Shown: positions 23,299 to 31,544 of the stretch, in pieces | How positions within the stretch are numbered: the stretch's first letter is position 1 | Layout: every line of letters begins with the position of its first letter | Assembly: GCA_902773435.1 (NCBI GenBank) | Contig: CACYEN010000127.1 | Span: 1-42,941, forward strand | DNA length: 42,941 nt | Origin: an uncultured Lachnospiraceae bacterium | GTDB taxonomy: Bacteria; Bacillota; Clostridia; Lachnospirales; Lachnospiraceae | Direction of reading: 5' to 3' | Notes under the pieces: generated by a model | The model's database searches: none | What the model saw: only the letters and a program-made list of their open reading frames with translations | What the model was told of the DNA's origin: nothing | Program-made: the position numbers and the translations under genes

Positions 23299-23382
23299 GC
23301 GGGCAGTTCCTGCCCGCGTTCGTGTGCTGCACGGTATCGTGCACTCTTAATAATTATACCCGCCGGTTCTGCATCAATATAT
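23299..23382 (-). promoter_or_regulatory. Promoter and leader of the Msm-like operon
   Basis: A TATAAT -10 lies at 23358-23353 (minus strand) with no good -35, typical of an activator-dependent promoter. Just downstream is an inverted repeat, TGCACG-GTAT-CGTGCA (23328-23343), a candidate operator, and then a leader hairpin, GCGGGCAG with CTGCCCGC (23299-23317). An AraC gene (23545-24510) is immediately upstream and is the likely activator. Confidence 0.55.
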
Positions 23383-23486
23383 GGTATAATGTAATTTGTA
23401 TATGTCAAAAAGCTGACTTTTGTTAGATGTTTTGTTTGATTTACCCCTGCGTTTTTACCAATCTTTTATATACCTTGACGCAATAA

Positions 23487-23518
23487 GCACCCGGCAGCGC
23501 GTCCGCGCGTCCGGGTGC
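23487..23518 (-). terminator. Terminator after the AraC gene
   Basis: GCACCCGG (23487-23494) pairs with CCGGGTGC (23511-23518) around a GC-rich loop, 27 bp after the stop codon. The U-tract on the minus strand is weak (TTATTG). Confidence 0.55.
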
Positions 23519-23544
23519 CTTATCATTTTTGCTCTCCGCCCGCC

Positions 23545-24510
23545 CTACAGCGGATCGTCGCTCACATACGTTCCCTTCTTCGTGTTCGACACCACCTCCG
23601 GCGACATCTGCCGGAACGTTGTCGGGCTCACGTTCCATTTTCTCCGGAATGTCTTTGAAAATGACAGCGGATCACTGTAACCCACCTCCAGCGCGATCTC
23701 GCTGACCGGCTTCCCGGTGCTTCGGAGCAGCGAAGCGGCGATGTCCATGCGCAGGTTGATCAGGTACTCCTGCGGGGAGACGCCCATCTCCTTCTTGAAG
23801 AGATCGGACAGGTAGTTCCTGCTGATGCCGATCTTCTTCGCGATCTCGCCGACCCGGACGTGCTGGGTGTAGGATTCGTTGAGGATATCCACGGTTTTCT
23901 TCACATAGCCGAAATCCGTCTTTCCCTCATCCCCGCCGGTCTCCTTCAGCTGCTCCTCAAAGCTGCGGACGAACAGGGCCATGATCCGGTAGAGGCAGCC
24001 CGTCCGGAGAAGGGACGTTGAATAGGCCAGATCTCTCAGCTGAAGCAGCCGGTCCATCTCCTCAAGGATCCTGTCGGTATCCCGGAGGACGGCAACCGGG
24101 TTGTCCTTCGTCAGTCCCGCGTGAACCATGATCTCTTCAGCCCGGAAGCCGTGAAAACCGATCCACTTGTAGAGCCAGGGGTCTTTCAGGTCCGCGCGGT
24201 AGGTGGTATTCTCACCGGGGCGTATCAGGAAGACCGACCCAGGGCCGATCTTCCACGTCCTGCCCTCCTTCATCAGCTCGCCGCATCCGCTGACCACGAT
24301 GTGAATCACATAGTGGCTCCTGACGAAGGGACCGAACGTGTACCCCGGGCTGCACTGCTCCCTGCCCGCGTAATTCAGGACAATCGGGTTGACGCCTTCA
24401 AAACTCTGCGTAAGTACAAGATCATCGATCGCCAGAAAATTCTCATTTTCCGTAATTCCGATCTTCACTCTCCGCTCCGTATCCATGGAAGGTTCTCTTC
24501 CTCCTGACAT
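23545..24510 (-). CDS. AraC-family transcriptional regulator (cupin + HTH)
   Basis: 321 residues from ATG at 24510; ATG at 24486 (MDTERR), which has AGGAGG about 13 bp upstream, is an alternative. The N-terminal part is a sugar-binding cupin (SHYVIHIVVSGCGELMKEGRTWKIGPGSVFLIRPGE). The C-terminal ~100 residues hold the two helix-turn-helix motifs of AraC proteins (VGEIAKKIGISRNYLSDLFKKE and SEIALEVGYSDPLSFSKTFRRKWNVSP). It follows the alpha-galactosidase gene by 15 bp and sits directly ahead of the Msm-like operon, so it most likely activates both in response to an alpha-galactoside, as MsmR/RafR does. Confidence 0.92.
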   Translation of the reverse strand: MSGGREPSMDTERRVKIGITENENFLAIDDLVLTQSFEGVNPIVLNYAGREQCSPGYTFGPFVRSHYVIHIVVSGCGELMKEGRTWKIGPGSVFLIRPGENTTYRADLKDPWLYKWIGFHGFRAEEIMVHAGLTKDNPVAVLRDTDRILEEMDRLLQLRDLAYSTSLLRTGCLYRIMALFVRSFEEQLKETGGDEGKTDFGYVKKTVDILNESYTQHVRVGEIAKKIGISRNYLSDLFKKEMGVSPQEYLINLRMDIAASLLRSTGKPVSEIALEVGYSDPLSFSKTFRRKWNVSPTTFRQMSPEVVSNTKKGTYVSDDPL

Positions 24511-24525
24511 TTTCTTTCTTTTTTC

Positions 24526-26778
24526 TTACAGACTGCCGCCCATCCTCAGGTGGAACACAACCGACCTGAAATCCTTCGCCTCTTCCGGCGGCGCGCCGAC
24601 CTTGCAGGACGAGAAGTCGCTCACGACAAGTCCGGCGTTCATGAGTTCGCTTCCGGAGAACGTGCCGAAGGGCTTCTCGCCGTCCGCTCCGCAGACCGTG
24701 ACCTCGTAGACCGCGTCCCCGCAGAGGCCGTCGAGGCGGAGCCTCCGGAACGACGTGTTCGGGTGATTGAGGACCTTGTAGTAACCGACGATCGCCTCGC
24801 CCCCGTCCTCGCTCACGGTCATCCACGCCGCGGAATCCTGCTTGAGCGGGGAGCGCAGCCTGTAAAATGTCCCGAACTGCAGCAGCTTCCTGTTCTCCTT
24901 CATGAAGGCGGTGTACGTCTTCACCTGCTCCTGCTCTTCCTCCGTCAGCTTGCCGAGATCAAGCTCATAGCCGTACGTCCCGAAGAAGGCGACATTTGCC
25001 CTCGTCTCGAGCGGCGTGATCCGGTTCACCTGGTGGTTCGGGACCGCCGACACATGACTTCCCATGCTGCTGACCGGATAGACGAAGGACGTGCCGTACT
25101 GGATCGTGAGGCGCTCCACCGCGTCCGTGTCGTCGCTCGTCCACGCCTGGGGCGCGTAGTAGAGAAGGCCCGGGTCGAAGCGGGCTCCGCCGCCCGCGCA
25201 GGACTCGAACAGGATGTCCGGGAACTCCGAGGTCAGTCTCTCGTAGAGGCTGTAGATCCCCAGAATGTGCCGGTGGAAGACCTCGCCCTGCTGATCGGCG
25301 GGAAGGCCTGCCGACCCGCACTCGGTGACGCTGCGGTTCATATCCCACTTGATATAGGAGATCTTCGACTCCCGGAGAAGCTTCGAGATCATCCCGTAGA
25401 TGCAGTCGACGACTTCCTTCCTGGAGAAATCGAGAACGAGCTGGTGCCTGGAGAGCGAAGACCTGCGCTCCGGCACCGCGAGGATGTAGTCCGGATGCTC
25501 TCGGAAGAGGTCGGAGTCGGGATTCACCATCTCCGGCTCGATCCAGAGACCGAATTTCAGGCCGAGTTCCTCGACCTTGCGCGAAAGTCCCGCGATACCG
25601 TTCGGGAGCAGCTCCTTCGCGGGGTACCAGTCGCCGAGGCCCGCGGTGTCGTCGCGCCTCCCGCCGAACCAGCCGTCGTCGAGGACGAAGAGCTCGACCC
25701 CGCACTCCTTCGCCTTCTTCGCGATCCCGAGCAGTTTCTCCTCGTTGAAGTCGAAATAGGTCGCCTCCCAGTTGTTGAGCAGGATCGGGCGCGGACGGTC
25801 CCTCCAGATGCCGCGCGCGAGGCGCCTCCCGTAGAGCCTGTGATAGGTCTGGCTCATCCCGTTGAGCCCGCTGTCGGAGTAGACGACGACCGCCTCCGGT
25901 GCCTGGAACGAGGCGCCCGGCTCGAGCTTCCAGCTGAACCATGTCGGGTTGATGCCGAGGAGGACGCGCGACACGTCGTAGCTGTCGACCTGGACATGCG
26001 CGAGGAAATTGCCGCTGTAGACTAGCGAGAAGCCCATTGCCTCCCCGCTCTTCTCCCCCGTCTCCGGCCTCTTGAGCGCGATGAACGGGTTGTGCTGATG
26101 GGACGAGTGCCCGCGGAGACTCTCAACCCCCTGGATCCCGTGGATGAGACGCGAGGTCTCCGGCCTGCGCTCCCTCGCCCAGGAGCCGGTCAGCTGGATC
26201 ATGTCGTAATCCGCGTCGGGAAGATCGAGCGAGAGGCTCATGATCTTCTCGATATGCACCGTCTCGCTTCCGCGGTTCGTGACTTTCGCGGACCTCGCGA
26301 TCGCGGCCTCTTCGGCGAAAATCGTGTAGAGAAGCGAAAGCTCCAGCCCGGTCACGTCGTCCGTCAGTTTGAGGACCAGCGTCTCCGCCTCGCCGTCGCT
26401 CTCGGTGTAGGTGGCGGGCAGTCCCTCGAGAACCGGTTTTCCGGGGAGGACTTCCCATCCGCTCACGCGGAACTCCGTGAGACGGCTCCCGTTATTCTGC
26501 AGAATCTCGATCGCGCCCTCGCGGAAGTCGGAATTCCCGTAGGCGGGATACTCGAGGCGGACGTGCTCGAGCGAGATGCCCCTGCCGTCGTCGTCCGGAT
26601 AGGCGCTGTGAGAGCGGATGCACCCCTCGAGGAGATACCCGAAGTCCTCCCTGTCCGCGATCCGCTTCCCGAAATAGAGCTGCGTCAGCTGTCCGCCCGG
26701 AAGTACGCTCATGACGTAGCTGATGTGACTATTCTGAAGGTGGAATGTCTTTGTCTCCGCGTGAATAAATACACTCAT
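24526..26778 (-). CDS. GH36 alpha-galactosidase
   Basis: 750 residues; GAGGAG lies about 9 bp before the ATG. No signal peptide, so it acts in the cytoplasm. The N-terminal beta-sandwich (1 to about 320) is followed by the TIM barrel with LLNNWEATYFDFNEEKLL, VLDDGWFGGR, GLWIEPEMVNPDSDL, the nucleophile D479 in YIKWDMNR, and the acid/base D549 in WTSDDTDA. SCAGGG and GSHVSAVPNHQ are also typical of bacterial GH36 tetramers. It releases galactose from melibiose, raffinose or stachyose brought in by the neighbouring Msm-like transporter. It lies between two AraC genes and ends 15 bp before one of them. Confidence 0.96.
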   Translation of the reverse strand: MSVFIHAETKTFHLQNSHISYVMSVLPGGQLTQLYFGKRIADREDFGYLLEGCIRSHSAYPDDDGRGISLEHVRLEYPAYGNSDFREGAIEILQNNGSRLTEFRVSGWEVLPGKPVLEGLPATYTESDGEAETLVLKLTDDVTGLELSLLYTIFAEEAAIARSAKVTNRGSETVHIEKIMSLSLDLPDADYDMIQLTGSWARERRPETSRLIHGIQGVESLRGHSSHQHNPFIALKRPETGEKSGEAMGFSLVYSGNFLAHVQVDSYDVSRVLLGINPTWFSWKLEPGASFQAPEAVVVYSDSGLNGMSQTYHRLYGRRLARGIWRDRPRPILLNNWEATYFDFNEEKLLGIAKKAKECGVELFVLDDGWFGGRRDDTAGLGDWYPAKELLPNGIAGLSRKVEELGLKFGLWIEPEMVNPDSDLFREHPDYILAVPERRSSLSRHQLVLDFSRKEVVDCIYGMISKLLRESKISYIKWDMNRSVTECGSAGLPADQQGEVFHRHILGIYSLYERLTSEFPDILFESCAGGGARFDPGLLYYAPQAWTSDDTDAVERLTIQYGTSFVYPVSSMGSHVSAVPNHQVNRITPLETRANVAFFGTYGYELDLGKLTEEEQEQVKTYTAFMKENRKLLQFGTFYRLRSPLKQDSAAWMTVSEDGGEAIVGYYKVLNHPNTSFRRLRLDGLCGDAVYEVTVCGADGEKPFGTFSGSELMNAGLVVSDFSSCKVGAPPEEAKDFRSVVFHLRMGGSL

Positions 26779-26842
26779 CTTTTTTCGCTCCTCAAATGGA
26801 AATGGAAAGTGTGTAAAAAAGATACTTCATACGCCCCCAGGG

Positions 26843-26857
26843 CATAAGTTCCTTATG
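26843..26857 (-). promoter_or_regulatory. Inverted repeat upstream of the alpha-galactosidase gene
   Basis: CATAAG-TTC-CTTATG abuts the stop codon of the upstream AraC gene, about 65 bp before the alpha-galactosidase start. It could be an operator for a local promoter; no clear -10/-35 pair is visible, so the gene may also be read through from the operon upstream. Confidence 0.35.
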
Positions 26858-27760
26858 TTATTCCGAACCGTCAAAATGTTGACTGCTGAGCTCTTCGATC
26901 CTCGCGCGGCCGTCCCTCAGCTTCTCCTTCGTCTCGATTCCCGCGTTCCGCCTGTAGGCGGAGGGCGTCATCCCGTACGCGGCCTTGAATGCCTTCGTGA
27001 ATACCTGGGGATCCAGATACCCGCAGGACACCGCGACGCTCTCGATACCGTAATCCGTCCCGGAAAGAAGTTCGGCCGCCCGGCTCATCCGGAACTTCGC
27101 GAGATACTGCTTCGGCGACAGCCCGAGCTGCTGACGGAAGAGCGTGTAGAGATAGCTTCTGTGTATCCCGGTGTACGCCGCGATATCCGTGATCCGGATC
27201 TCCTCCGCGTAATTGTTCCTGATGTACTCCTCGGCGGACCGCACGTAGATATTCTCGCGCTCGCCGTCGTTCCTCGGATCGGGCTCCGCCTCCCGGAGAA
27301 GGACCGCGAAGAACTGGTAGAGCAGCCCCTCCTGCAGAAAATTGTTCGAGTCCGAATACGTGCTGTTCGCCAGCATGCGGAGCACGATTTTCTCCAGCTC
27401 CTCTCCCGTTCCGCAGCGGAAGACCAGCCTCGATCTCCCGAGGCCCAGCTTCTTCATGAGAACGGGGGCGAGGCTGCCCTCGAAGCCGACCCAGAGATAG
27501 GTCCAGGGGTCGTCCGGATCCGCCTGGTAGAACGTCATCGCTCCGGGCTCGATCAGGAATCCCTCGCCCGGGCTGATCCTGCGCGTGGCGTCGCCGATGC
27601 GGAAGATCCCCGTGCCCTTCAGGACAAAATGGATGATATAGTTGGGCCTGACCGCGGGTCCGAAACCGTGCAGCGGCTCGCACGCCTGATAGCCGCAGAA
27701 GTTCAGGTAGAGATCCCTGAATCTTCCGGGTTCCCGGCTGTATGAGACAAAATCATCCAT
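26858..27760 (-). CDS. AraC-family transcriptional regulator (MsmR-like)
   Basis: 300 residues; GGAGG lies 7 bp before the ATG, and the first 8 bp overlap the histidine-kinase gene. The N-terminal cupin (NYIIHFVLKGTGIFRIGDATRRISPGEGFLIEPGAMTFY) is of the AraC sugar-binding type; the C-terminal HTH pair is IRITDIAAYTGIHRSYLYTLFRQQLGLSP and ESVAVSCGYLDPQVFTKAFKAAYGMTP. There is no receiver domain, so the overlapping kinase cannot be its direct phosphodonor. It precedes the alpha-galactosidase gene by 79 bp and may control it. It is distinct from the AraC at 23545, with which it shares only the architecture. Confidence 0.92.
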   Translation of the reverse strand: MDDFVSYSREPGRFRDLYLNFCGYQACEPLHGFGPAVRPNYIIHFVLKGTGIFRIGDATRRISPGEGFLIEPGAMTFYQADPDDPWTYLWVGFEGSLAPVLMKKLGLGRSRLVFRCGTGEELEKIVLRMLANSTYSDSNNFLQEGLLYQFFAVLLREAEPDPRNDGERENIYVRSAEEYIRNNYAEEIRITDIAAYTGIHRSYLYTLFRQQLGLSPKQYLAKFRMSRAAELLSGTDYGIESVAVSCGYLDPQVFTKAFKAAYGMTPSAYRRNAGIETKEKLRDGRARIEELSSQHFDGSE

Positions 27761-28817
27761 TCGAGTACCTCCTCAGCGCGAACCACATCTCGGTCCCCTC
27801 GCCCTCCCTGCTCGACACCCACACGCGGCCGCTGTGGTCCTCGATGATCTTCTTCACGATGGACAGCCCGATTCCGGACCCTCCCTCGGAAGATCCGCGC
27901 GAGGAATCGCCGCGGTAGAAGCGGTTGAAGATATTGGAGATGTCCCTGCCGGAGATCCCCTTTCCGTTGTCGCTGACGCAGAACCTCACCTCGTCCCCTT
28001 TGAGCTCCGCGCTGATCCCGACCCGCTTCTCCGGCTTGTCGGAGTACTTGACGGCATTTCCGACCAGGTTGTTGAGGACCCTCGTGAGCTGCTCCTCGTC
28101 GGCGATCACGGCGGTCTCCGCGGGGACGGTATTTCTGTAGACGAACTGGAAGCCCTTCGCCCGGAGGTCCTCCCCTATGCTCTCCGCCGCGCCGTCGAGG
28201 AAATTCCTGACATTTACCTCGCTGAACGCGTAGGGGATGCGGTTCGTCGTGATCTTCGAGTAAAATGACAGCTCGTTGATCAGCCGGTCCATCTCATTCG
28301 TCTTGTTGTAGATCGTCCTTATGTACCGGTCCATCTTCTCCGGCGTGTCGGCGACACCGTCCATGATGCCCTCGACATAGCCCTTGACGGCGGTGATCGG
28401 CGTCTTGAGATCGTGGGAAATGTTCGAGATCAGCTCCCGGTTCTGCTCGTCGAACCGGATCTTCTCCTCATTTGCCTCGATGAGGCTGCGCCGCATCCTG
28501 TCGAAGGCGATGCAGAGCTCGCTGATCTCGTAGATCGTGCTCTCATCCGGAATGACGAAGTCCAGGTTCCCGTCGCTGATGCTCCTGGCCGCGTCGGTCA
28601 GCCTGGCGAGCGGCGCGGCGACGCTCTTCGAGAAGAGCGCCGAGAGAACTGCCGCGGTGATCCCGATGACGCAGAGCATGATCAGGATCACGTTGAGGAG
28701 CATGGCGCGGGTTGGCTCCCGGCCCCCGAGAAGAGCCGCCAGGACAACGCCCGCGAGCACGGCGGGCACGACGTCGATGACCGTAAAAATGATATAGATG
28801 CGGTTCTTCAGCTTCAT
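27753..28817 (-). CDS. HisKA-type sensor histidine kinase without an extracellular domain
   Basis: 354 residues; GGGAGA lies about 8 bp before the ATG. Two transmembrane helices (about 8-30 and 38-63) are separated by only ~8 residues, so there is no external sensing domain. A HAMP segment (64-115) leads to the HisKA dimerisation helix with the phospho-His in ISHDLKTP (H135), then HATPase_c with VLNNLVGNAVKYSD (N box), DNGKGIS and GSGIGLSIVK. Such short-loop kinases usually sense through the membrane or a partner protein. The gene encoded just upstream is a XylF-like lipoprotein, which could be that partner. No OmpR-type regulator is adjacent; the nearest receiver protein is YesN at 29926-31518. 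Confidence 0.93.
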   Translation of the reverse strand: MKLKNRIYIIFTVIDVVPAVLAGVVLAALLGGREPTRAMLLNVILIMLCVIGITAAVLSALFSKSVAAPLARLTDAARSISDGNLDFVIPDESTIYEISELCIAFDRMRRSLIEANEEKIRFDEQNRELISNISHDLKTPITAVKGYVEGIMDGVADTPEKMDRYIRTIYNKTNEMDRLINELSFYSKITTNRIPYAFSEVNVRNFLDGAAESIGEDLRAKGFQFVYRNTVPAETAVIADEEQLTRVLNNLVGNAVKYSDKPEKRVGISAELKGDEVRFCVSDNGKGISGRDISNIFNRFYRGDSSRGSSEGGSGIGLSIVKKIIEDHSGRVWVSSREGEGTEMWFALRRYSNG

Positions 28818-28838
28818 TCCGATATTCTCCCAGGCGTA

Positions 28839-29921
28839 TCAGCTGATATTGAGATACACTTCCTCCCGCTGATGGAAGCCCCCGTCGATGATGACTTCGT
28901 CCATGTTGTCCTTCGTGACCGCCACGGGCTTCAGCGGATAGAACGGCACCTCCCGGAGCCCGTCGTCGATCGTCTCCGACGCGAAGAGTTCCGCGGACGG
29001 GTCGTCGATGTCCTCCCCCCTTGCGAGCGCGACGGCGAACTCCGCCGCTCTCTGCGCCTCCAGGTCCACCGACTTGTAGACCGTCATCGTCTGGGTTCCC
29101 TCGACGATTCTCTGGCATGCCGAGAGCTCGGCGTCCTGCGCGACCACGGGGATCTCCCCGGCGAGCTTGCGCTCGGTCAGCGCCTTGATTGCCTGGCCGG
29201 CGAGGTCGTCATTTCCGCACATGATCCCGTCGGCGGGCCCGGCCTCGGAAAATCCCTCATTCACGGCGTCGAACGCGAGCTCGGCGAGCCAGTTGTCGCA
29301 GAACGTCGAGTAGACGACCTCGATGCCGCTCCCCTCGAGAGCCCTCTCGAAGCCGGTCCGGATCTGGGCGACGTTGTTGTCGCTCGCCGACCCCTGTATC
29401 TGGAAGATCCTCCCGCCCTCGGGCAGGCTCTCCTTCAGGGCTTCGGCCATCAGCGTCCCGACCATCTCGTTGTCGAAGGAGATGTAGAGGTCGGCCCCGA
29501 CATTCCTGATCAGCCGGTCATAGCAGATCACCCGGATTCCCTGGGCTCTCGCCTTGCTCACGACGTCCGTGAGGGCGTCCCCGTCGATCGCGATGATGAC
29601 GATCACGTCCATCCCCTTGTCGATCAGGTACTCGATCTGGGAGATCTGCTCCTCCACCTCCCCGTTCGCGTTCTGGACGTTGACTTCCGCGCCGAGCCGC
29701 TGCGCGGTCGAAACGAAGACGTCGCGGTCGCGGAGCCATCTCTCGATCACGAAGGAATCAAATGACATCCCGATCTCAATCTTCTTCCGCTCGGCGGAGT
29801 CCTCCCCGCCCTGCTGCTCGGGGGCAGCTCCTCCTCCCCCGGAACAGCCGCCGGAGAGCACCATGGCTGCCGTCAGCGCGGCCGCGAAAAGCTTTCTGTA
29901 AGGCGTCCGTCTCTTACTCAT
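28839..29921 (-). CDS. XylF-like sugar-binding lipoprotein
   Basis: 360 residues from ATG at 29921 (MSKRRTPYRK); a GTG at 29933 overlapping the upstream stop is an alternative. The lipoprotein signal ends with the lipobox SGGC, followed by a Gly/Ser linker. The mature part follows D-xylose-binding protein XylF closely: IEIGMSFDSFVIERWLRDRDVFV, VNVQNANGEVEEQISQIEYLIDKGMDVIVII, CYDRLIRN, YISFDNEMVGTL, CGNDDLAGQAIKAL, VVAQDAELSACQRIVEGTQTMTVYK. It sits between a YesN regulator and a HisKA kinase and far from the transport genes, so it is more likely a ligand sensor than a transport component. The probable ligand is xylose or another aldose; this is not proven. Confidence 0.9.
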   Translation of the reverse strand: MSKRRTPYRKLFAAALTAAMVLSGGCSGGGGAAPEQQGGEDSAERKKIEIGMSFDSFVIERWLRDRDVFVSTAQRLGAEVNVQNANGEVEEQISQIEYLIDKGMDVIVIIAIDGDALTDVVSKARAQGIRVICYDRLIRNVGADLYISFDNEMVGTLMAEALKESLPEGGRIFQIQGSASDNNVAQIRTGFERALEGSGIEVVYSTFCDNWLAELAFDAVNEGFSEAGPADGIMCGNDDLAGQAIKALTERKLAGEIPVVAQDAELSACQRIVEGTQTMTVYKSVDLEAQRAAEFAVALARGEDIDDPSAELFASETIDDGLREVPFYPLKPVAVTKDNMDEVIIDGGFHQREEVYLNIS

Positions 29922-29925
29922 CTTC

Positions 29926-31518
29926 TCACTCACTCTTCTCCCTGAATTCCCGTGGCGTCATCCCTGTCTGCTTCTTGAAGATCCTGCTGAAGTAATTGGG
30001 ATCCGCGTATCCCGCGAGATTTCCCGCCTCCCTCACTGAGAGCGAAAGATCCCTGAGGAATTCCTTCGCCTTCGAGATCCGGATCGAGGTCAGGTAATCG
30101 ATGAAGTTCTCCCCGACCTCCTCCTTGAAGAGCTTGCTGAAATAGTAGGGGCTGACACTGACCTCCTTCGACACCTCGTCCAGCGAGATATCGCTCTGGT
30201 AGTTCTCCTGGATGTACTTGCGGGCCTTCGCCACCGTCGATTCCGACTGCTCCTCGTTGCGGTCGCGGATTCCGCTGGCGATGGCGTCCATTTTCTCAAA
30301 ATACCACTCCCGGATCTGTTTCGCGTCCGCCAGCGCGTTGACCTGCGTGAGGTAGTCCTTCCGGTAGTTGTAGGCGTAATTGACGCTGCCCGCGGCAAAC
30401 GCGTCGAACTCCGCCCGCAGCACCAGCTCGAGCACCTTGAGGCGCATGCTGTCGAGATCCTCCGGGTCCTTGTGGTACATCCAGTCAAAGAACTCCTCGT
30501 TTCTCCGCTGCATCCCGGTGACGTCGCCCCTCGAGAGCGCTGCGAACACGTCCCGCTCGAGCTCGATCGGGTAGTCGTCCTCGTAGACGCCGTGCCTCGT
30601 CAGGTCGTCCGTGTGGGCGATCCTGGACTTCGAGTTCTGCAGCGCCTGGACGGCCTCCTGGTAACTCATGCGGAGATCTTTCAGACGGCAGATCCGCCCG
30701 ATGCCCGTGCGGAACCGGAGGTCGACGCTCTCCTCGAGCCTCGCGAGCATCTCGTGCACGCAGTTGATCGCGGAGATCCGCTCGTCGTAGCTGATCGTCT
30801 CATCCCCGTGGGGGACGACGAGCACGATGCGGTCGGACATGACCGGCCCAATGATGCATCGCTGAAACGACTTGACGATAGCCCGGATCTGCATGTAGTT
30901 CTCCTGCGCCCTCACCCGGCTCTCGACGGGGCTCATGAGCCGGCCGTCCTCCATCCCGGTGCCGAACTGGAGCGCCTCGACAAATGCGTAATCCTCGGTG
31001 ATGTCGAGCAGCTGCCTGTAGTAGTCCTCGTCCTGGATGTTGTCGGCGAGGAGCATGTTCGAGACAAACCCGCTCTCCACGACCGGAATCACGGTCTCCA
31101 GCTTCTCCTGGATCTTCAGCTGGTCCGACCGCTTCTCGCGGATGTCGTTCACCTTGGCCATCGCCTCGCCGAGCGTGTCGATGACGGTCTTTCTCGCGAC
31201 CGGCTTCATCAGGTACTTCTCGACGCCGAGCGAGATCGCCTCCTTGGCGTAATCGAACTTGTTGTAGGCCGAGATCACATAGAACAGGCAGGAGGAGTTG
31301 AACTTCATGATCTCGCGGATCGCCGCGATCCCGTTGATGCCCGGCATCTGGATGTCCATAAAGACGATGTCCGGATGAAAACTCTCCGCCTGCTCGATCG
31401 CGGCGCGGCCGCTCTTGGCGGACGCCACCTCGATCAGGTCCCCGTACTCCTTCGTGATGATGCTCTTCAGAGACTCGAGCATGATGCCCTCGTCGTCAGC
31501 GATTAAGATGCGATACAT
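29926..31518 (-). CDS. YesN-type response regulator (receiver + AraC HTH)
   Basis: 530 residues; GGGAG lies 6 bp before the ATG. The receiver domain has the acidic pair in IADDE, the phospho-Asp D55 in FMDIQMPGING, and K105 in KYLMKP. A long linker (about 130-420) without a clear domain connects to the AraC-type HTH at the C-terminus (DISLDEVSKEVSVSPYYFSKLFKEE; SVREAGNLAGYADPNYFSRIFKKQTGMTP). This is the usual partner of YesM-type kinases; the kinase gene precedes it by 26 bp. Known relatives activate sugar-transport genes when an extracellular sugar is bound by a sensor protein. Candidate binding sites are the AAAATGTCC motifs in front of the ChvE-like gene. Confidence 0.94.
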   Translation of the reverse strand: MYRILIADDEGIMLESLKSIITKEYGDLIEVASAKSGRAAIEQAESFHPDIVFMDIQMPGINGIAAIREIMKFNSSCLFYVISAYNKFDYAKEAISLGVEKYLMKPVARKTVIDTLGEAMAKVNDIREKRSDQLKIQEKLETVIPVVESGFVSNMLLADNIQDEDYYRQLLDITEDYAFVEALQFGTGMEDGRLMSPVESRVRAQENYMQIRAIVKSFQRCIIGPVMSDRIVLVVPHGDETISYDERISAINCVHEMLARLEESVDLRFRTGIGRICRLKDLRMSYQEAVQALQNSKSRIAHTDDLTRHGVYEDDYPIELERDVFAALSRGDVTGMQRRNEEFFDWMYHKDPEDLDSMRLKVLELVLRAEFDAFAAGSVNYAYNYRKDYLTQVNALADAKQIREWYFEKMDAIASGIRDRNEEQSESTVAKARKYIQENYQSDISLDEVSKEVSVSPYYFSKLFKEEVGENFIDYLTSIRISKAKEFLRDLSLSVREAGNLAGYADPNYFSRIFKKQTGMTPREFREKSE

Positions 31519-31544
31519 ATCTCACTCCCGAAAATAGCTGTCTC

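Noticed and set aside
26858-27760. AraC gene as the cognate regulator of the overlapping HisKA kinase
   Set aside because: It has a cupin domain and no receiver domain, so direct phosphotransfer is not expected.
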